A stretch of DNA of 37,191 nucleotides from DATKZS01 sp035527835 [NCBI: bacterium] (lineage in GTDB: Bacteria; RBG-13-61-14), in contig DATKZS010000086.1 in NCBI GenBank assembly GCA_035527835.1, positions 1 through 37,191 on the forward strand. Reading direction: 5' to 3'. Position 1 is the first letter of the stretch, and each line of letters opens with the position of its first letter. Both the position numbers and the translations under genes were made by a program. Of the stretch, positions 34,328 through 37,191 are shown in pieces. The notes under the pieces are model-generated. The model ran no database searches, was not told the DNA's origin, and worked only from the letters and a program-made list of their open reading frames with translations.

Positions 34328-34640
34328 TTTTTCAAAGCCTACGAACTCTCTTCTGTATCTGCTTGTTATTAAACGCCTTCCTTCTGCCGTGGTTAATCCG
34401 GTTGACTCAACCATTTGGCGGATACGAACCATCGCCCCTTATAATGCAAATTTCCAGGGATTGAATGGACGCCCCCGTTCCAAGTTGCCTTCATCAACCT
34501 GGGTGAAGCGCGACCTGACCGCGCCAGAATAGTGGATCAGGGATTGATATTTCCCAATACTTTCTCCAATGATTCCCGGCCATTAAGAACGCTGTTGAGC
34601 CGTACTATACAAAAACTTAAACAAAATAATAGGTTGGGCC

Positions 34641-34668
34641 TTGACAAGCTTCGAATGGCGCGTATCAT
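34641..34668 (+). promoter_or_regulatory. Promoter of the ParB-methyltransferase-radical SAM gene
   Basis: Consensus TTGACA (34641-34646), a 16-nt spacer and TATCAT (34663-34668), about 50 nt before the ATG at 34718, with a strong Shine-Dalgarno (aaggagg, 34708-34714). The stretch from the tRNA end to here (34328-34640) is visibly lower in GC than the rest of the window. It holds no gene I can support and may be the decayed edge of an inserted element. Confidence 0.65.
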
Positions 34669-34717
34669 TTATGACATTTAAGTATCGGAAATTTTAATCT
34701 TTAGCCAAGGAGGGAAC

Positions 34718-37191
34718 ATGCTGGAAGTCAGTGAAATCGCCATTGACGAATTGAAGCCATGGGAGAGCAACCCAAGAATCAACGACCATGCCGTTGAAGC
34801 TGTTTCGAAGAGTATCAAGTCCTACGGGTTCAACGTTCCGATTCTCTACGATCAGGATCACACCATCATTGCCGGGCATACTCGCTGGAAAGCGGCAAAG
34901 ACGTTGGGAATGACCCCTGTGCCTGCAATTCGAATTCAGATGGCTGAGAATCAGCGTAAGGCTTTTTCAATCGCTGACAACAAAACCGCCGAGATCGCGG
35001 ATTGGGATTTTCCCAAACTGAGTGAAATCCTGGAAGAACTCAAGCTGGAAGATTTTGACATCCATGATCTGGGTTTCAGCGACATTGATATCAGGAAGCT
35101 GATCAATGACCTAAGCGCTGAGCTTGGTCTTTACGAAGACGAGCTTCCTGAGGTGAATGAGGACCCTGAAACTGAGCCAGGTGATTTGATCCTTCTTGGC
35201 GGTCACAGACTGCTTTGTGGCGATTCAATAAACGCGGAATCCATTGCTCTCTTGGTACAAGGCCATGAGGTGGACCACATTTTCGGAGGCCCGCCCTATT
35301 TCAATCAGCGCTTATATGCCCAATGGCCGACCTATCATGAATATCTCGGAGACATGAGTAAGATCATCGGAAACTGCAAGGCAATATTGAAGGACGGCGG
35401 GGTCATGGTTTGGAACATTGCCAATGACTGCTCTGAACGGCTTGATCTAACCAGCCACCATTCAAAGCTTCTTGAAGAAGCCGGTCTTAAATACCCCGAC
35501 TATATCGTCTGGTATAAAACCAGCGCCAACTATTCGATACCCGGGAATTTTCATATCACTCGAAACCGGTTTTATTATCCAGCCTTCCAGTGGGAGGCTC
35601 TCCTGGTGTATCAGAAGCCGGGCGAGATGCCTAGAATGACCTTGGAAGGAATGAAGTATATGAAAGCTCATCATCCCAATGTCTGGATGATAGCTTCGAT
35701 CACTAACCAGGCGGAAAAATACGGGCATCCGGCCGTATGTCCGGTAGAAATTCCCTACCGATCAATGCTGGCATATACGGGAGATGGCGCAAGGGTTTTC
35801 GAGCCCTTTGGAGGATCGGGCACCACCTTAATAGCGGCGGAGAAGTCCAAGAGAATCGCCTTGCTGATGGAACGGAATCCGATGTATTGTGATATGATTA
35901 TCAAGCGCCGGGAAAGCGTGACCGGCAAGAAGGCGGAGAGGGTTAAGCCATCGGGATTGACCGAGGTTCCAACTGCAGAGATAGTAAGCTCGGGAGAAAG
36001 GAAACTGAATCTATTCCCCTCCAATTCAGAGTCTGTTCAACTTCCGGTTGACTATGGCCCGAGAAGGCCCGGGCGCTTCCGGGTTGAAAGGATTATTCTC
36101 GCCAAGGGGAGCGACTCATCCGATGAGAGGCGCCGGTTCATCGCTGGTATCCGCAAGCTCTATCCCGATGCTGAAACAATTGAATGTCTCGATTTCCCCC
36201 ATAATCGGATAGACCTGCGGGAAAAAGACCCGGCCAAGAGAGCCGGCAAGGGCAAGGCCACCCTGGTTTTCGGCGAGCACAAGAGCGCGGTCCGCGTAAG
36301 CCAGGAGGAGGGCAACGCCTGCCCCAACTACTGGCATTTCTCGCCCTGGGGCTTCTGCTTTTACGGGTGCAAATATTGCTACCTGGCGGGAACAAGGACT
36401 GTATGGCATTCGCCGACCGTCAAGGTCTTCCTCAACCTGGAAGAAATATTGAACGAGATTGACCGGGCCGCTCATCGGGCAGGAAAGCCCATGGCCTTTT
36501 ACCTGGGCAAGCTCCAGGACGGGCTGGCCCTCGATCCTCTGACCGGGTACTCAAGAGTTTTGGTCCCTTTTTTCGCCCGCCATGAGTTCGCGAGGATGAC
36601 GCTCCTCACCAAGACTGACGACGTTGACCGGCTCCTCGATCTGGAGCATCGCGGTCGCACCATCCTCTCCTGGAGCTTGAATCCTCCCGAGATCGCCTCC
36701 CGTTTCGAGGAGAACGTGCCTCCGATAAAAGATCGGATCAAGGCCATGCGGCACTGCGCTGGAAAAGGCTATCCGGTCCGCGCGGTGATGATGCCCCTTA
36801 TCCCGGTCTCGGGCTGGCGGGATTATTACGCGGAATTCACTCGGGATCTCCTTCAACAGGTTACCATCGGAAGGCTTACTCTAGGCGGAATCTGCATTTA
36901 CAGGAATGCCAGGAAGCTGATGGAGGCTAAACTTGGAAAGGGAAATGCCATAACCAAAGAGATTGATGAAAATGAAAGCCTGCTCGATGACCAGCACGGA
37001 CTTGAAGCGGCCCTGGAACAGGTGCCCGCCGCGGCGGTGGCGGCGGTTGCAGCGCTGGGTGTAAACGGAGTTGATCCATTGCAGGGCGCGGGAGATATTG
37101 GCCTCCGGGGTGCGCAGGAAGAGGTGGAAGTGGTTGGTCATGAGGCAGAAGGCGAAGATTTCCAGGTTGAAGCGCTTGACGGCCTCGGCGA
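34718..37191 (+). CDS. ParB-like / DNA amino-methyltransferase / SPL-like radical SAM fusion (3' partial)
   Basis: One uninterrupted frame of 824 codons that leaves the window. Residues 1-110 are a ParB/Srx-like domain ('ELKPWESNPRIND', 'TIIAGHTRWKAAKTLG' at 50-63, 'NQRKAFSIADNKTAE'). Residues 155-400 are a beta-type DNA methyltransferase: 'DLILLGGHRLLCGDS', motif IV region 'IFGGPPYFN' (188-196), then motif I 'FEPFGGSGTTLIAA' (361-374) and 'MERNPMYCDM'. Residues ~455-757 resemble spore photoproduct lyase: 'GKATLVFGEHKSAV', cluster C547-x3-C551-x2-C554 (CFYGCKYCYL), 'VFLNLEEILNEID', 'MTLLTKTDDVDRLLDL' and 'ILSWSLNPPEIASRFE'. ParB-methylase fusions are known from phages; joining to this radical SAM family is new to me. 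Motif IV lacks its acid. From ~758 on, the frame is antisense to a transposase, so the end is artificial. Confidence 0.85.
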   Translation, partial: MLEVSEIAIDELKPWESNPRINDHAVEAVSKSIKSYGFNVPILYDQDHTIIAGHTRWKAAKTLGMTPVPAIRIQMAENQRKAFSIADNKTAEIADWDFPKLSEILEELKLEDFDIHDLGFSDIDIRKLINDLSAELGLYEDELPEVNEDPETEPGDLILLGGHRLLCGDSINAESIALLVQGHEVDHIFGGPPYFNQRLYAQWPTYHEYLGDMSKIIGNCKAILKDGGVMVWNIANDCSERLDLTSHHSKLLEEAGLKYPDYIVWYKTSANYSIPGNFHITRNRFYYPAFQWEALLVYQKPGEMPRMTLEGMKYMKAHHPNVWMIASITNQAEKYGHPAVCPVEIPYRSMLAYTGDGARVFEPFGGSGTTLIAAEKSKRIALLMERNPMYCDMIIKRRESVTGKKAERVKPSGLTEVPTAEIVSSGERKLNLFPSNSESVQLPVDYGPRRPGRFRVERIILAKGSDSSDERRRFIAGIRKLYPDAETIECLDFPHNRIDLREKDPAKRAGKGKATLVFGEHKSAVRVSQEEGNACPNYWHFSPWGFCFYGCKYCYLAGTRTVWHSPTVKVFLNLEEILNEIDRAAHRAGKPMAFYLGKLQDGLALDPLTGYSRVLVPFFARHEFARMTLLTKTDDVDRLLDLEHRGRTILSWSLNPPEIASRFEENVPPIKDRIKAMRHCAGKGYPVRAVMMPLIPVSGWRDYYAEFTRDLLQQVTIGRLTLGGICIYRNARKLMEAKLGKGNAITKEIDENESLLDDQHGLEAALEQVPAAAVAAVAALGVNGVDPLQGAGDIGLRGAQEEVEVVGHEAEGEDFQVEALDGLG
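36989..37191 (-). mobile_element. REP-associated tyrosine (Y1/IS200-like) transposase, truncated
   Basis: Read leftwards from the window edge, the frame gives 'FAFCLMTNHFHLFLRTPE', 'NISRALQWINSVYTQRCNRR' and 'GGHLFQGRFKSVLV'. This is the core of RAYT/Y1 transposases, with the HUH pair in NHFHL. The family normally continues with '...YLLELSRYIHLNPVRAGL'. Here, after KSVLV at about 36989, it turns into unrelated codons, so the C-terminal half, which carries the catalytic tyrosine, is gone. The N-terminus lies beyond the window. It could have nicked ends such as the 'ggtcaggtcttga' repeats near 9.4-10.2 kb. Confidence 0.8.

Noticed and set aside
34244-34432. 62-codon minus-strand frame with 'RDSNPRP'
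   Set aside because: It is the reverse complement of the tRNA-Ala gene. This peptide is a common false prediction opposite tRNAs.
32451-34532. 693-codon plus-strand frame opposite the GH106-like gene and across the tRNA
   Set aside because: It runs through a tRNA and an obvious glycosidase in antisense, and the residue composition is that of a shadow frame.
35462-36024. Minus-strand short frames opposite the ParB-methyltransferase region
   Set aside because: They lie opposite a continuous plus-strand frame with strong methyltransferase motifs, and show no family features of their own.

Overview
This is a GC-rich, mostly densely coded bacterial window. It carries a lysophospholipid-acyltransferase-like protein, lipoproteins, an AmmeMemoRadiSam cluster, a TIGR03960-type radical SAM protein, REP-type transposase traces and several families of intergenic inverted repeats. 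Together these suggest a Gram-negative, probably anaerobic bacterium from an uncultured lineage (deltaproteobacterial or candidate-phylum type). The sequence alone does not fix the taxon.

Layout. 1-2.3 kb: an inverted-repeat element and a minus-strand radical SAM protein. 2.2-6.8 kb: a tandem duplication carrying two intact multipass membrane acyltransferase-like genes, each convergent with a broken CocE/NonD-type hydrolase. 6.7-8.3 kb: a sodium:solute symporter. 8.6-10.2 kb: a DUF374-type acyltransferase and a PilZ gene set among terminal-inverted-repeat elements. 10.3-16.5 kb: polA, an HdrD-like Fe-S protein, and a ROK kinase coupled to NagA. 16.5-19.6 kb: an ORF6N-domain gene with palindromes, then pgk and gap. 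20-21.7 kb: a CorA-like channel and an Isf-like flavoprotein between inverted repeats. 21.9-25.1 kb: an AmmeMemoRadiSam cluster made of a membrane leader protein, a radical SAM enzyme, an orphan Tat leader and a Memo-AMMECR1 fusion lipoprotein. 25.2-26.4 kb: a PD40 beta-propeller protein. 26.5-34.0 kb: a minus-strand run with GDPD, a tetrapyrrole-methylase-like protein, a five-bladed-propeller glycosidase, a PfkB kinase and a GH106-like glycosidase. The last three overlap and look like one sugar-scavenging operon.

From 34.25 kb a tRNA-Ala(CGC) marks a change to visibly lower GC. A strong promoter there drives one uninterrupted frame that leaves the window at 37191. It joins a ParB-like domain, a beta-type DNA amino-methyltransferase domain and a spore-photoproduct-lyase-like radical SAM domain. 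This is the strongest candidate for an undescribed system. Motif IV of the methyltransferase reads GPPY rather than (D/N/S)PPY, and the usual H-donor cysteine of photoproduct lyases is not apparent. The last ~200 nt overlap, in antisense, a truncated REP-type transposase, so the true C-terminus is uncertain.

A second theme is repeats. At least three unrelated families (units near cgccaaga, acaggatt and cgcagatgaa) share one design: short tandem units arranged as inverted arms around a loop. A fourth family, the 'ggtcaggtcttgaaaattt' terminal repeats, brackets the PilZ gene and supplies the stop codon of its neighbour.
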